Below are positions 28,600 through 39,300 of a DNA stretch of 64,000 nucleotides, piece by piece. The translations under genes and the position numbers were made by a program. The stretch is from Perkinsela sp. pyNocScin1 (taxonomy: Eukaryota; Euglenozoa; Kinetoplastea; Prokinetoplastida; Perkinselidae): positions 558,001 to 622,000 of the forward strand of contig CAXHTR010000006.1 of the NCBI GenBank assembly GCA_964019655.1, read 5' to 3'. The number at the start of each line of letters is the position of its first letter. Positions within the stretch are counted from its first letter, which is position 1. The notes under the pieces are model-generated. The model made no database searches. It saw only the letters and a list, made by a program, of their open reading frames with translations, and had not been told where the DNA came from.

Positions 28600-30405
28600 T
28601 TAGAAGTGGACGATGCGCGGGGCCAGTGGTCTTTCAAGACTGTGCTCGCTAACTGACGATATACCAGATGCCGCGCACGAAGGCAGAACCAACGCAGAAG
28701 ATATTAGAAGAGATAGTAGAGATACCACTGCAATAAGATCATGCGACTCCACGTCCACGCTCATCAGCGAAACCTTGGGAGGTAGAGTACAACGATTGGC
28801 ACGTTGACGCAACACTTTTGCGTGAAAAAAAGAACCACATCACCTTGACTATGTGAATGTGTCCTATGGCACTTGCGTACAAAATCTGTGATCTTCCCCG
28901 ACCTGCAGTTCGCACGAGACCTTTACTGTATCCACTACTGCGCAAGCGCATGCATGGGTCAATAGCCCTGGAGGCGCCAGCTGATTGCCAGGGGCCACGC
29001 AAGGCGACGAAGGTTCTTCTGCCTTTTGTAACGACGTATGGTTGTGCGGCTCGAGATTGAGGCACAGTTGCTTCATTTTGTCGAACTCCTTGGTAATCTT
29101 GACTGGGACGCATCGCTGCTCGGAAACTGGGAAGTGGATACAGCTCATGGGGCTGGTGACTAGGGAAAATTTATCATTGCTGTGGAAAAGATCTCGCGTA
29201 GTGCTATCGCCAAGTTTCTCGGCGATATATCGAGCGCGATCGCACTGCCAGCTCTTGTCGAAGAGCTGATGCCTTTCAAAGTTCGAAGCATCAGGTTTGA
29301 CAACGGTCCTGAGAACGCCGAATATAATATTCTTATCGCATCGTTCGGCGGTGATGTTGCCTTTTGCCAACCTCGCTCGCCACGAGAGAAAGCGCAAGTC
29401 GAGGAGCGTATCAAAAAGGTTCGTGAAGCCATGGGACGACGTACAAGAGTCCTCGGTTTCCATCAGTGGGAACTTGACAAGATTACTGATAACAGCAACG
29501 ATAAACCTATGTATGCTTCGCGGGACCGTGAGACAGGAGAATGGCTACCCCTCACGCACATTGAATGATATAATGGAGAATCGTTCTGGCACAGAGATCG
29601 ATAGAATCCGTCAACGCGTGCGCGAGTGGAGAGAGCGATGCGCAAAAGCTCGGAATCGTGCGAGTTAAGCTCGAGAGAATCGCGTTCGAAACTTTGCGAA
29701 TAGGGCGAATCCCCATTGCTTTGCTCGGCACTGGCAAAAAATGGCGAATTGATATTCCATGTAGGAGAGGCGCCGGATTGCGCATATGCTACGGCGTAAA
29801 AAAACATGCCTAACGATTGCGTATGCCATTGGGCACAGCCCTTCAGGCGTGGCCACGGAAATTGCTATGAATACCGTTGGGGGCAGAGCGTACAACGCTG
29901 TGATAGCTGGTGTTGAATTATTTACTTCACATACTCGACTGCTTTGTATTCAGCGTGGTTGTTTAATTCCTACACTTTATCACGAAAATCCGTATTCGTT
30001 TAGCAACAAAGCATTTATCTGATGTGAATACCGTTCAGTTAAATCATTGATGTATATTCTAGCTCAGGCGGGAGCAACACGACCTACAGGTACCATGGTC
30101 GCCTGACTAGTGATCTGATAGGTAAAATGGTGGCTCATTGGCGCAACGACGGCTCAGCTGTAAATGAGTCAGTTCTCCGCAGAGCTGAAGCGGTGGCAAA
30201 AGCACCCAGATAACCGTGATGGCGAGCAGTTGTACAACCCTCGTAAGATGCAAGAGCGCGCGGAAACGAAGGAGAAAAGCGAAGCGAAAGCTGCGGCTGA
30301 GATAAGATCCTGGATGTGGAACATGGCCCCGAAGCGAGTGACGCAGCTTCAATTTCTTCTATTCACTCGAAATAGTCCTGAGCAGTGTGCGGGGACTTTG
30401 CGGAA
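28600..30405 (+). pseudogene. H-family element, copy 3
   Basis: WSFKTVL relic near 28630, WEG motif at 28776, and the DDE domain starting around 29080. The WEVD strand is intact (NWEVDTAHG at 29128), but TAG at 29161-29163 follows (Gly-Asp-stop). The open part from ATG 29182 keeps RSIRFDNGPENAEYNILI and KAQVEERIKKVREAMGR, ending at 29568. Next come the HTH relic (29800-29960) and the K-type module from ATG 30164 (NSPEQCAGTLRKE). Collinear with copy 1 until 30405. Confidence 0.55.
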
Positions 30406-30407
30406 GG

Positions 30408-30600
30408 AGTCCACAAGTCCGACTGTCACAGCGCCGTTGACAAAAGTGGTAAAGATGGGCAAAATTGTGGCAGGTGCCGAGGATCACCAAATCGGCCCGA
30501 AGTGTGCTTTTAGAGCAATTATGCGACCCGACGCTCCGTTTTTTTCATCTTTTTAATTTGTACTAAGAGTTAACTTTTCTTCCCATTTTCACAGCTTCCG
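30408..30600 (+). repeat. about 190-bp insertion in K-family middle module
   Basis: Copy 1 reads GCGGAAAGAGTACGACTGTG at 17038. Here GCGGAAGGAGT (30398-30408) is followed by about 190 unrelated bases, then CCGACTGAGATAAAGTGGCG resumes at about 30598. The insert contains a short frame from an ATG near 30456 (MGKIVAGAEDHQIGPKCAF) and ends in a pyrimidine tract plus CAG (TTTTCTTCCCATTTTCACAG). It could be a small mobile insert, a retroposed piece or a cis-intron-like sequence. Confidence 0.5.
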
Positions 30601-31000
30601 ACTGAGATAAAGTGGCGAAACGAACGATAAAGACTTCATCGACGCTGAGACAGAATAAGCTTCTATCCTACACCGTCCCCAACCCCATGAAGGCAAGCTG
30701 TTGCGCAGAAAGCACCGTCGCGCTTATCTATTGAAAGGCTGGGAGGGGTGGTACAAAGATTGGCCCTATACTGCGAAGCACCAGCTTCACGCGAAAGCGG
30801 TGCCACATCATCCTCATCGAATGAATGTGCCTGATGGCCCTGCTCTCACCAGGGCAATGTCCGGTATGCCTTTACCATACCTGCGCAATCTTCATTGCAG
30901 GGATCTTTATCAATCCCTTGTGCCGCGACCCCTTTGCCGACAGACAGCACAATGACGCCTGAAAAATCTACGGATCGGGGACAGATGCCAACTTCCTTCA
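30600..31000 (+). pseudogene. K-family IS30-like gene, copy 2 (3' part)
   Basis: Resumes the K module after the insert. The frame RRAYLLKGWEGWYKDWPYTA carries the WEG motif at 30740. HQLHAKAVPHHPHRMNVPDG follows, then a divergent stretch (MPLPYLRNLHCRDLYQSL). Downstream sequence leads to the low-complexity ORF at 31339, the same order as around 17.2-17.5 kb. Confidence 0.45.
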
Positions 31001-31338
31001 CACCGAGTCCTTCACCGCTTGACTGCGCACCGCAGCCTATTTCGCAACTGCTGTGCTCATTGGCCTTACTCACTCCTGTCCCTTGTGAGCCGCATCCTGG
31101 GAATTGGGCCGTATCGTTGCGAGTTCACAGAGACTTACTCATGATTCTGATGAAACGCTAGCAGCCTGGGAGTTTGATAGGCTGATTCCCTCGCATCGTA
31201 TAGTTGCAAGTTCACGGAGACTTTCTAATGATTCTGAGGAAACGCTAGCAGCCTGGGAGTTTGATAGGCTGATTTCCTTGCACGGCGATGTACAGTATTA
31301 CAGTAATGAGGAATTTTTCCTTAAAAAAGTGCTTTGTG

Positions 31339-31827
31339 ATGGCCGTAGACCAAGTACGGCAAGTCATGACTGGCGATTCAAATAATCTCATAAGCCCAGC
31401 CAGAAATCAGACTCCTCGTGATACTGAAGCTCCGCCCGAAAGTTGTGACGCGACACCAGATAAACATGACGATGGTTCACCTCGTGATGCGGAAGTTCCG
31501 CCTGACGCCACCCGTGAGACGACAGCGATACCAGATGCTATGCCATGCGATGCGACAGTTCCGCCTGACGCTACCCGTGAGACGACAGCGATACCAGATG
31601 CTATGCCATGCGATGCTAAAGTTCCGCCTGAAAGGCAAAAAAAGAAAAGTCAAAGCAAAGTCACGCAAGGAAAGCGATCTGTGCCTGAACCAGCGAAACC
31701 TGGCGATAAAGTGAAGCGAAGCAGGTTTATCTATAAGCTGTATTCGTCCCCAAAGCAGGTTTTAGTCACATCGCCAGCGCCAAAAAGTGATTTGCTGTTG
31801 ACTTCAAGAGATTTGCCACCGCCGTAG
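31339..31827 (+). CDS. low-complexity repeat protein, about 162 aa (paralog of 17535)
   Basis: I choose ATG 31339 because it gives the same start as the paralog (MAVDQVRQVMTGDSNN); an in-frame ATG at 31288 is also possible. Acidic Pro/Asp-rich centre with two copies of a 21-residue unit (PPDATRETTAIPDAMPCDA), then the basic tail (RQKKKSQSKVTQGKR; GDKVKRSRFIYKLYSSPK) and LPPP before TAG 31825. Here the frame runs on past the basic tail, unlike copy 1, which stops at HI. Function unknown; likely the N-terminal region of the BED-finger gene that follows. Confidence 0.45.
   Translation: MAVDQVRQVMTGDSNNLISPARNQTPRDTEAPPESCDATPDKHDDGSPRDAEVPPDATRETTAIPDAMPCDATVPPDATRETTAIPDAMPCDAKVPPERQKKKSQSKVTQGKRSVPEPAKPGDKVKRSRFIYKLYSSPKQVLVTSPAPKSDLLLTSRDLPPP
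31498..31623 (+). repeat. 63-bp tandem repeat, two copies
   Basis: Units 31498-31560 and 31561-31623 differ by only a few bases and code the same 21-residue block. The paralog at 17671 has expanded a different 30-bp unit at the same place. Confidence 0.9.
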
Positions 31828-31899
31828 CCCTCTCATGATCTTCTAGATAAGGCTTGCTCTACACATGAGCACACACCTACACCTGCACAACGTTCATCT

Positions 31900-32260
31900 C
31901 AGGAATCTGAATCCATTTCTTTCGCCATGCCATCTTCGCCAGAAGGTACAGCGACGCCTCCAAAACCTGCAGATCGGGAAGCTATCCCTATTTCCTGCAC
32001 ATCGAGTCCTTCGCCGCTCGACCGCGTACATCACCCTGTTCCGCAACCATCAAGCTCATTGCCCTTACTGACTCCTGTACCTTGCGCGCAAGATCCTGAG
32101 GTCAGAGGATCCACTGATCGAAGACAGACTGAAACGTGAACGAAGAATGGCCTGATGTGCGAGCTCTGACGGAAATCCGCAAGGATATTTGTGTACCAAT
32201 CGAAAGGTGCAGAGCTCCAGGCGAATGCAGCCTTCTCGTAATTGGTGGCAGGTCTTCCAC
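31900..32260 (+). pseudogene. Pro/Ser-rich linker module, copy 2
   Basis: The frame from ATG 31927 reads EGTATPPKPADREAIPIS and SPSPLDRVHHPVPQPSSS before stopping at 32137-32139. In a shifted frame DVRALTEIRKDICVPIER and LLVIGGRSSTACV follow. Same order as copy 1 at 20560-20905. Confidence 0.4.
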
Positions 32261-32267
32261 TGCGTGC

Positions 32268-32476
32268 GTTTGATGCCGAACACGGATCTTAACTCTTCGA
32301 GGGCGGAATGTTACTTGCGCCGCGGGCCTAATGCGTGTAAACTTCCAAACGAGATGATGAAGCGGAACTTTCTCATGCGACATTTCGTAAGTCAGCATTG
32401 CAGGAACGGGGAAGTGTGGACACCCGAGGAGCTGGAACGAGCAAAATTTGACTATTGCTCGCAGACGATGGAATAG
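32268..32476 (+). pseudogene. BED-like zinc-finger module, copy 2
   Basis: Open frame ending TAG 32474-32476: RLMPNTDLNSSRAECYLRR, NEMMKRNFLMRHFVSQHC, EVWTPEELERAKFDYCSQ. With copy 1 (ECYLCRGP) the ancestral pattern is Cys-x2-Cys, about 19 residues, then His-x4-His, as in BED or C2H2 fingers. The second Cys is Arg here, so zinc binding would fail. The domain sits upstream of the IS30-like middle module, giving a BED-finger/IS30 composite that I do not know from described families. Confidence 0.45.
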
Positions 32477-32529
32477 AGCATCATGATTCGAAGTATATAT
32501 AGCGTTGAATTTTCATGTACACGCCTATT

Positions 32530-32720
32530 TCCGTGTGCTTAAGTCCTTGGGTCTTGGAAAGTGCGGAGATGAGCTTCGCGACATAGATGGTGATGTTAAT
32601 TACATCAGTGAGAGCGCGATTCGGCACTACATGCGCGCTCGACACTTGAAACACTGGGAGGGTGGGTACAAAGACTGAGTAAAGAGTTCCTGATGAAGTC
32701 AAGAACAAGCAGACTTAGGA
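32530..32720 (+). pseudogene. G-family middle module, copy 3
   Basis: Continuous frame SLGLGKCGDELRDIDGDVNY, ISESAIRHYMRARHLKHWEG (motif at 32655), GYKD, TGA. The ISESAIRHYM part matches the IS30 'ShETIYrYI' segment. This is the cleanest link in the window between the middle module and the WEG strand in this family. Confidence 0.5.
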
Positions 32721-32828
32721 GCCTTGGGAGCTCGGCAAAGTCGTCGGGGCTGATGGTGTGCTCAGATTTTCCAGGATAGGGAGTTTAAGTCTTTTTTTGA
32801 CGGCATTCTTCGGGAAAAATCATAAGAG

Positions 32829-33345
32829 ATGAAACAACTGTGCACTTTGTTTGGCAAGGAAGCTCAGCTCTCGCCGTTCGAGCAGCTAGAACATTCTCAC
32901 CAAAGCTTTGTATCGCTTTTAAAAATGCCCCTTGCCTCATCCCAGCGGCAAGCCAGGATGCAGCTGCGTCCCTGGCCGAGAACAGAGTCTCTCTACGTGG
33001 CCCTCAAAATGCGTCTTTGGATAATCTTCCCGCAAATATTGTTATATTTTGCGATTTCACTAAAGCAATAATTCCTGAGCGCCTTTTTTCATTGTTCCGC
33101 GCAGCTGTTGCACGTAATATTATTCATCTAGGAAAAGTTCAGCCGCGGTATGGGCGGCAGTTTGCTGTTCTTATTGAATCAGATGAGCTCAACAAGCGGA
33201 CAGGAGATCTAGGTGATCAAGGCCCATTTACCATTTTTTACAATCAGCTTCGGAATTCAGAAAAAATCTTGTTGACATCTGATCTCAACTTCTCCGTGAA
33301 TTCATTACCTGTTCGCGTAATCAGCGAACCAGCTTGAATTTTTTC
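32829..33345 (+). pseudogene. PRMT-like fragment, copy 2 (middle part)
   Basis: The longest frame (32840-33337) contains NIVIFCDFTKAIIPERLFSL, NIIHLGKVQPRYGRQFAVL, IESDEL and VNSLPVRVISEPA, ending at TGA where copy 1 continues with C. The following codons (FDLQQPIAPAHDELSRIKII) persist to about 33460. The segment before the barrel ('PxxGxxYxxxIESxxL') also fits PRMT order. The C-terminal half present in copies 1 and 3 is missing. Confidence 0.45.
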
Positions 33346-33439
33346 GTTTGACCTGCAGCAGCCCATTGCTCCTGCACATGATGAGCTTTCCAGAATTAAA
33401 ATCATACGCACGGGATTGTGCCACGCAATCATTACCTAC

Positions 33440-33730
33440 GTGGAGTTTTGTCTTTGGCCTAGATTCGAGGAAAACGATATTCCCACATCTGTGCTCTTCG
33501 AGCATATCTTGTATAAGCTCTATCTTTTCGGTGGCTGTGCATTGGGAGGGTGAAGCATAGACTGGTAGCATACACGCATGTGAGGCGTGTCCAAGTGGCC
33601 AGATAGGCCTGTACTGGCAGCTGACTCTTTTCTCGGTGGTTCGAAAGGTTTCGTGCCAGTGGCCGCTTCCGGCTTTCATAAGACTCTAGCTTCGCTCTGT
33701 TAACGTCATGTATCTTCCGACCATTGCACT
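33440..33730 (+). pseudogene. IS30-like DDE-start remnant with WEG motif, copy 2
   Basis: The frame FSVAVHWEGEA ends in TAG (motif at 33543), the homolog of 22403. Downstream sequence matches copy 1 for about 150 bases. First Asp replaced by Glu in HWEGE. Confidence 0.35.
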
Positions 33731-33731
33731 C

Positions 33732-34378
33732 GACTTGAAATTCAACGCAGGACGGTTCTAAGCAGAGAACAAGCCAGGTGTGAGCTTAAAAAAGTGCGTC
33801 CGAGGCAGCCTAATACCGGAGCGACCGTCCAGCAAATTTACGATCGCGTGCTTCCTCCAGGTGGTATCATCCAGAGTGGACCCCTGACGAGGCGTTTTGT
33901 AGATGAAAAGATCCGCGAGGGGCTGACTGACTGTCAGATCCAGTCGGCGTTAGTAAAGGAGGGCCTACTCTTCCACTCGAGCGTAACGATTGGCACGTAC
34001 CGGGGGTGGGTGCTGCAGCAAGGACAAGTCGGGCCACCTGTGGAGGAGCATGCTGTTCAGGCTCCTGGCGAAATTGTGGCTGCGGGCCGACCCGCAGACG
34101 AGGAGTAAGTTGATGAACCTGGAGCGGTGGCCGTTGTCGAGGATCCCGGAGATATTCCGGATAATGAAGCCGCGAACCTGGGACATCAGGAGAACTGGGG
34201 TGAAGCTGAGCGCGACGTCCATGCGCATAACCCTCCTGATAGCGCGGTATTCGTGCGTCAAGTCGCGCAGGCCCCAGAACCTCCTGGCAACAATAATGTG
34301 GGACCCGTAGGCGTAGCGGCGCGTGGTGCTTTCGCACTCGTTCTAGCACTGATTCTCAAGCGCCTACACTGTGCTTAG
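33732..34378 (+). pseudogene. P-family N-terminal gene with hydrophobic tail, copy 2 (one stop)
   Basis: One continuous frame: RLEIQRRTVLSREQARCELK (helix-turn-helix), TVQQIYDRVLPPGGIIQ, RRFVDEKIREGLTDCQIQSA, GTYRGWVLQQG, a PVEEHAVQAP linker, TAA at 34106-34108, then in the same frame VDEPGAVAVVEDPGDIPDNE and the tail GAFALVLALILKRLHCA to 34378. Only one stop (GAGGAGTAAG, shared with copy 1) breaks it. No ATG is evident at the front. IS30-type DNA-binding half with a C-terminal membrane segment and no catalytic domain. Confidence 0.5.
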
Positions 34379-34389
34379 CCATGCACTCC

Positions 34390-35230
34390 AAATCATTATA
34401 ATTTTTATTCTTGCGCATGTCATCGCCATAATTTTCTGCGCTACGTACTTTTTTTATCATGATTTTTCTTAGTAACACTAATGCACCAGCAGATTCGCCA
34501 CAGCGCACCAAGTACCACGTGTAATGCAACTGTGGTATTACTCCTCTGTTGAAAACGCCTAATCGTATAGCGGTTTTTTGCATCAGTACAGGACTTCTTG
34601 ACTTGCGCACTCCAGCGTGATCCTAAGTATAAGTATTCTATCTTGCGAACACGGGTTTGGACGACATGCTTCGATACACTGAAGATACGCTGCAGTCCGA
34701 ATGCTTCGTCCTCATCCTGGCGGACGTACCTCGACTAGGCTGAACCCTTTAAGTCAAGAGAGCGTGGGAGGGTAAGAAAAAGATTGGTGAGCCACCGCAA
34801 AGGGTGTTCATGTAACGGGCCTGAGCAGACCCGTGTCGCCTTTTCCTGCATGCACTCGGGAGTGCTCTTTGATTCTTTGACCGCAAGAGCACCGATGCTT
34901 GCTCGGTGCAAAGCACTGGCACTGACCCATAGCTCTTTGTCTTCGGTAAACAAAACGCTGCTGCACTTGGTGTTCAAGGCAGGAACGGGCAGACAGTTGA
35001 TGAGTCACCCCTGAAAGACCGAAAAGCCGATAGGGCACGCAATCATACCCCTGTGAAACCTTTCGCTCAGGGCAAAGATGGTGCTGCATTTCTGCGTCCA
35101 GCTGTCGCACTGCTCTCCGGCCCAAGTCGGATATAGCTGTTTCTGCTGGGAGACCAGCGGCGAAGAGATGAGAGTGGGCGATAAGATTGGCCCTTATACT
35201 CCAAACCGTGATCACCTGGTCGCACGTCTG
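34390..35230 (+). pseudogene. Q-family catalytic-domain remnant, copy 2
   Basis: WEG motif at 34765 (AWEGKKKIGEPPQRVF), then GVLFDSLTARAPMLARCKAL and LLHLVFKAGTGRQLM up to about 35014. Closely matches 26650-27300 and 46910-47700. The long minus-strand frame over 34808-35215 is a shadow. Confidence 0.4.
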
Positions 35231-35554
35231 GCGAACTTACAGCGCAAGCGCATCCCCCACTGACGGGCACCCCAACAGACGGGCCACCAGGCTGCGCTCT
35301 TAGCGATACAAGAGCGCAAGCGAGCATCACAGAGATAACAGACATAACAAATTGCAGCATCTTGTCTTTGTGGCCCACGCGTACTTTCATCATTTGATGA
35401 CCTTTCCGCCGAGCAAAACCCCGTTACTTGTGCTCGCTAAGTGCGTGGCCGATGTTGAAGCGCTATCGAGAGTCTTCCCTCCAAAAATACCACAAGCAGG
35501 GATATAGTTGTTTCACAGATTTTACCTGCCGAAGGTGCTTCAGCTGACTCCGAA

Positions 35555-35989
35555 TTGGACAGTACAAACCCTCCTGGCGAAGTGACAAATCCTGCGGAAC
35601 CTTTAGAGCGAGAAGGCAAATGGACTGACTTCCTCGATAGATGTCGGATAGAGGCAAACTACGCATTTGTAAGATGCGATACAGTCCTTGGTACAGAAAC
35701 GCACGGAATTCTCGTGCACTGGGAGGGGGACTGCATGATTGGAGTTCAAGCTCAGGCCTTGTATCGCCATGGACGCCATTATCTCCTGACGGACATTGTG
35801 TCGTACTTCTGCGACTCGGGCTGTCCGAATCAAAAGCGCCTGGTCGAGAATCGCATCGGCAAGATGCGATACAGCATTGAGTTTAGCATGAGCTTTGATA
35901 CGATCGACCTGCCGCTTCTCGACGAGCTTAATACCATTAATTTACCATTTCTGCCATCGGCTTGCGCTGATAGGTGTTGTGCTTTATGA
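35555..35989 (+). pseudogene. permuted B-family transposase fragment
   Basis: The frame holds GKWTDFLDRCRIEANYA, then HWEGDCMIGVQAQALYRHG and, after a deletion, DIVSYFCDSGCPNQKRLVEN. At the nucleotide level, AAGATGCGATACAGTCCTTG at 35668-35687 is the end of one catalytic domain (GKMRYS) joined to the start of another (PWYxNARN). The same junction is seen at 52740-52800. The second Asp segment is deleted, so inactive. Confidence 0.45.
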
Positions 35990-36029
35990 CTAGCAGCCGT
36001 GGTCGCCATAGTTTACTTGGCGATCTCCA

Positions 36030-36190
36030 GGCAATATGCTTGGATAAGGGCGTACTTCGGGAGGGGTAGCGGAGGGCCCAGGCCCCCGAGACGCCCCCGA
36101 GCGCGACCTGCGACCGCGAGGCGACGCGTTGCATTCCGGAATCAGGAGCCGCCCGCACCCCCCGCACAACCGTGGCAACATACGCCTTGA
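36030..36190 (+). other. short basic Pro/Arg-rich frame
   Basis: Within the frame ending at 36190: VVAIVYLAISRQYAWIRAYF followed by GRGSGGPRPPRRPRARPA. It could be the hydrophobic end of one tail-type ORF with a basic extension. No start codon evidence and no copy elsewhere. Confidence 0.25.
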
Positions 36191-36346
36191 CTGCAGCGTT
36201 TGCACTCTAGATCGGGCTGAGAGCTGCAGGTACGGAACCACCACACCACGTTACGTTTAATGTATAGCTATTGGCCGCAGCAAAGCACCTTGCAAACACG
36301 GGAGCCAGAGCACAGAAACCCGATAATGTGAGATCCGTCTGCTCGC

Positions 36347-36556
36347 TTGCGTGTAGGGCACTGGGAGGGTAAACCCATGACTGGACGGAAAACTCAACTA
36401 CCGATAGTGGTACTGATGGGGTGGACCTCATGCACATCTTTGAGCGCATACGATTTTCTACACATTGCCTGTGCAGTCAGCGACATGCTGTTCCTTATCT
36501 CCATAATCATCCCAGGCTCTGACATCAGCACCTTCCACTTTCTATTCCGGGGTTGA
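36347..36556 (+). pseudogene. E-family DDE-start remnant, copy 1
   Basis: The frame GHWEGKPMTGRKTQLPIVVL (motif at 36362) and GWTSCTSLSAYDFLHIA is homologous to 53905-54180 and, more distantly, 56600-56700. Lys stands at the first Asp position. It continues to a stop at 36554. Confidence 0.4.
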
Positions 36557-36728
36557 TGGAAACGATGGTGGCAGCGTTTCGGAAGTTGCGCGCAATAACA
36601 ACGGTATTTTATAAAATCGGGCCTGCTGGAAAATGTGCTGTATCTTTTAACGCTAATTATCATAGCCATGCGAATTTCATCTTTTAAAAGAAACTATTTT
36701 CAAGGCATGCACGTACATCCATCGTCTC

Positions 36729-38043
36729 ATGACTTGTGCACCGAGCAAAGTCAGTTTGGCCGGGCTCACTGAGTATGTAGCCGAGGTTGAAGGGGCATTG
36801 AAGGTCCGCCCGATCTCGCAAGATCCGAAAAAGAAAGATGTTACGCTGTTGACAGCAGCAGAAAGTCTTGAGCAACGCAACGAAAATGAAAATCATTCGG
36901 GACCGAACTCTAAATCAGCCCCCGAAAAGACTAAATCAGGCGGCAAATGGACCAATTTCATCGACAGGTGCCGAATTGAAGTAAACTATGCAGAAGCCGA
37001 AGATTACAAAGTATACGAAGAGGAGGGTATAACGAAGTTTATTGATGCCTTGGTAGATGCAAACGTGCACACCGATCAGTGGAAAGCGAATGCCCGGAAA
37101 CGATTTCAGCGAGAAATAGATGAATCGCAAAGGTTAACGGCAAAAAACCCGATCACGCCTTGACAGCACACGAGCAAGTCGTGGGCAACCGACGCAAGCC
37201 TCGTCCGCATTTTGAAATTGAAGACGCGATTGAAGGCCCGATCTTGATGTGGCATATCATGGCGAATGTCTGCCTCAGACGTTCTGCAGAGCAAATTAGT
37301 ATGCAGATGGAAGAGAGCATTCTTCCCGTTGACCTTTCTGCGTCATCAGTAAGACGCTGGTTCGCCAGACAGACGATTCTCGGAAGCATAATCAACGCGC
37401 TTGTTCCCCGCGGGATACCTTTACCGAAGAGAGCTAATGGGAGTCCAGCTCTGACCTCCAACATCCCAAACCTGGTATCCATTGATGATCGCCCGTGGTA
37501 CATTGATGCCGAAATCTACCCGGGCCATTGGGAGGGGGACTTGGTCATCGGGGCCGATAACTCTGGTGCTATATTAGCACTCGCCGAGAGATACACTCGG
37601 TGGCTCATCGCTATCTTGCTGACGGGGAAGGACTCACTTATCGTGTAGTCCGCATCGTGAATGAGACGAAGATGTACGCCATGTATTCGGTGACTTTCGA
37701 TCGTGGGGGCGAATTCACCTTCCACGACATTTTGAAGCACGCAGGGGTCGATACATACTTCTGCGATCCGGGATGCCCTCATCAAAAAGGGCACGTCGAA
37801 AACAGAAACGGTAAGATGCGCTACAGCATGTTCTCGGGGTTTGATTTCCGCCTACTCACACAGGCGCACCTAAATCACATCGTCGCGGGTATTAACTCCG
37901 AGAACATAAAGAACCAGAACTGTTCTCCTTCCAAAGCTCCTCAGCGCGATCTTGGCACGATTGGCGAGTCGTACGCTATTTCCCTTGGATCTCTCTGTCG
38001 ATCTTTGATGACATTGTCTCCAAATCGATCAAGAAACCCATGA
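36729..38043 (+). pseudogene. C-family IS30-like transposase, almost full length, two frameshifts
   Basis: The first frame, from ATG 36729, has an acidic N-terminus, GGKWTNFIDRCRIEVNYAEA, and ends at 37163. A one-base slip at the A6 run 37142-37147 leads to KPDHALTAHEQVVGNR, LRRSAEQISMQMEESIL (SPEQ position), RPWYIDAEIYPGHWEGDLVI with the first Asp, and ALAERYTRWLIAILL. A second slip near 37635 leads to YSVTFDRGGEFTFHD (second Asp) and CDPGCPHQKGHVENRNGK (Glu). The whole catalytic triad is retained. It is the most complete domain series in the array. A partial copy is at 54780-54996. Confidence 0.6.
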
Positions 38044-39300
38044 GAATGCCTCCTGAACTATCCCTGGGGCCACTCTGTTCGTGAACGAGTGAGCTCTGGT
38101 CACTGGGAGGGGGACGTAACGACTGGGGCAGATTGCACACGTGTGCTGTACTGACTCTCGCCCGAGAGAGAGAGATTTACGCAGTCGCTGCTCACTATCA
38201 GGCTTCGCAAAAAGAGATCGTTGCTTGCTATGCTGCACTGTCTCGCACGGAGTGGCTGCTGGGGCTACAGAGCGCTCACAGAACCACAGAAGCTTTTCGA
38301 CATAGACGCCGCTATACAGTTTCATCTCATACGGCAGGCCCCTCCCCAGAGGCCGAGCACCGAGGTAGGATGGAAGAGGGGCCTCACGGAATTCCTCGAC
38401 GCCATTTGTCTTCATGAGCCCGATCCGGCAACCCGTAAAAGGATCGTGCGTGAGCGTTTCAGAAGAGAGCGTGGCAGGTGGGTCGACCGATTCAAGGGTG
38501 CTCATTTTAACGCAGAAACCGCTCACAGTCTCCGCGGAGTGGCTGCTGGAGCTACAGAGCGAATATGGGGACCAAAGAAGCTTTTCGACATGGACCGTGC
38601 TCTGCAATTTCATCTCATATAGGGGGTGTTGAGGCGTCGCTCCGCAGAGCAAGCAGAGACTAATTTAGGCAACATATGACTGCACAGCAGCGCGGCACAA
38701 CTAGAGACTTTACGTCAAGCACTGCGCGGGAGTGGTTAGAAGATGAAGCCAACAGAGGGAGCATTCTTCATGTGTTTCTACCTCGACTGGGCAAAAATGT
38801 CGGAAAGAAACGCGATCGACGGCCAAAGCCTCAACCTGCTGAGAGCACCATCAGAAACGCTACCCCAATTCATCGCCGGCCTTGGAATATTAACGCTAGA
38901 ATCTCACCAGGTCATTCGGAAGTAGACTGCATGGTTGGCGCAAAACAAATTGGCGTTGTGCCAGCGCTTATGGAGCGCTATACCGGAATGCTCTTCGCAT
39001 TTCTCATGCAGAGAAAAAAAGTCAGCGATCGTCATGCATCTCATACAGAAAGTCGCCGGTAAGCATAAAATCATCACCGTGACGTTTGACCGCGGTGGTG
39101 AATTCGCATTTCATCATCTTTTGAAGTTTGTCGTGGCATACTTCTGTGACCCAGGCTGTCCCAATCAAAAGGGCCTGGTGGAGAATCGCATTGGCAAGAT
39201 CCGATATAGCATCGAGTCTGGGATGAGCTTCGACACGATTACCCAGCCAAATCTTGATGAGTTTGTTCGGCGGATAAATGACGAAATACTTCAAGCCGTT
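38040..39300 (+). pseudogene. B-family IS30-like transposase, copy in duplicated block 1
   Basis: WEG motif at 38104, then middle-module sequence (RFRRERGRWVDRFKGAHFNA; TERIWGPKKLFDM), VLRRRSAEQAETN, MTAQQRGTTRDF, RPWNINARISPGHSEVDCMV (first Asp kept, HWEG degraded to HSEV), ITVTFDRGGEFAFHHLL and CDPGCPNQKGLVENRIGK. Broken by TAG after HLI (38620-38622), a shift at about 38675 and a shift at the A7 run 39014-39020. The block is repeated at 54830-56350 with the same A7 lesion. Confidence 0.55.
38247..38630 (+). repeat. internal direct repeat in duplicated block
   Basis: GAGTGGCTGCTGGGGCTACA at 38250 and GAGTGGCTGCTGGAGCTACA at 38540 each start about 80 bases of similar sequence through AAGCTTTTCGACAT and CAATTTCATCTCATA. 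The same pair is found in the second block (55270 and 55565). Confidence 0.7.

Noticed and set aside
34808-35215. Long minus-strand ORF of 135 codons in the Q module
   Set aside because: The plus strand carries the WEG motif and homologous segments shared by three Q copies; the minus frame is not maintained in the other copies.
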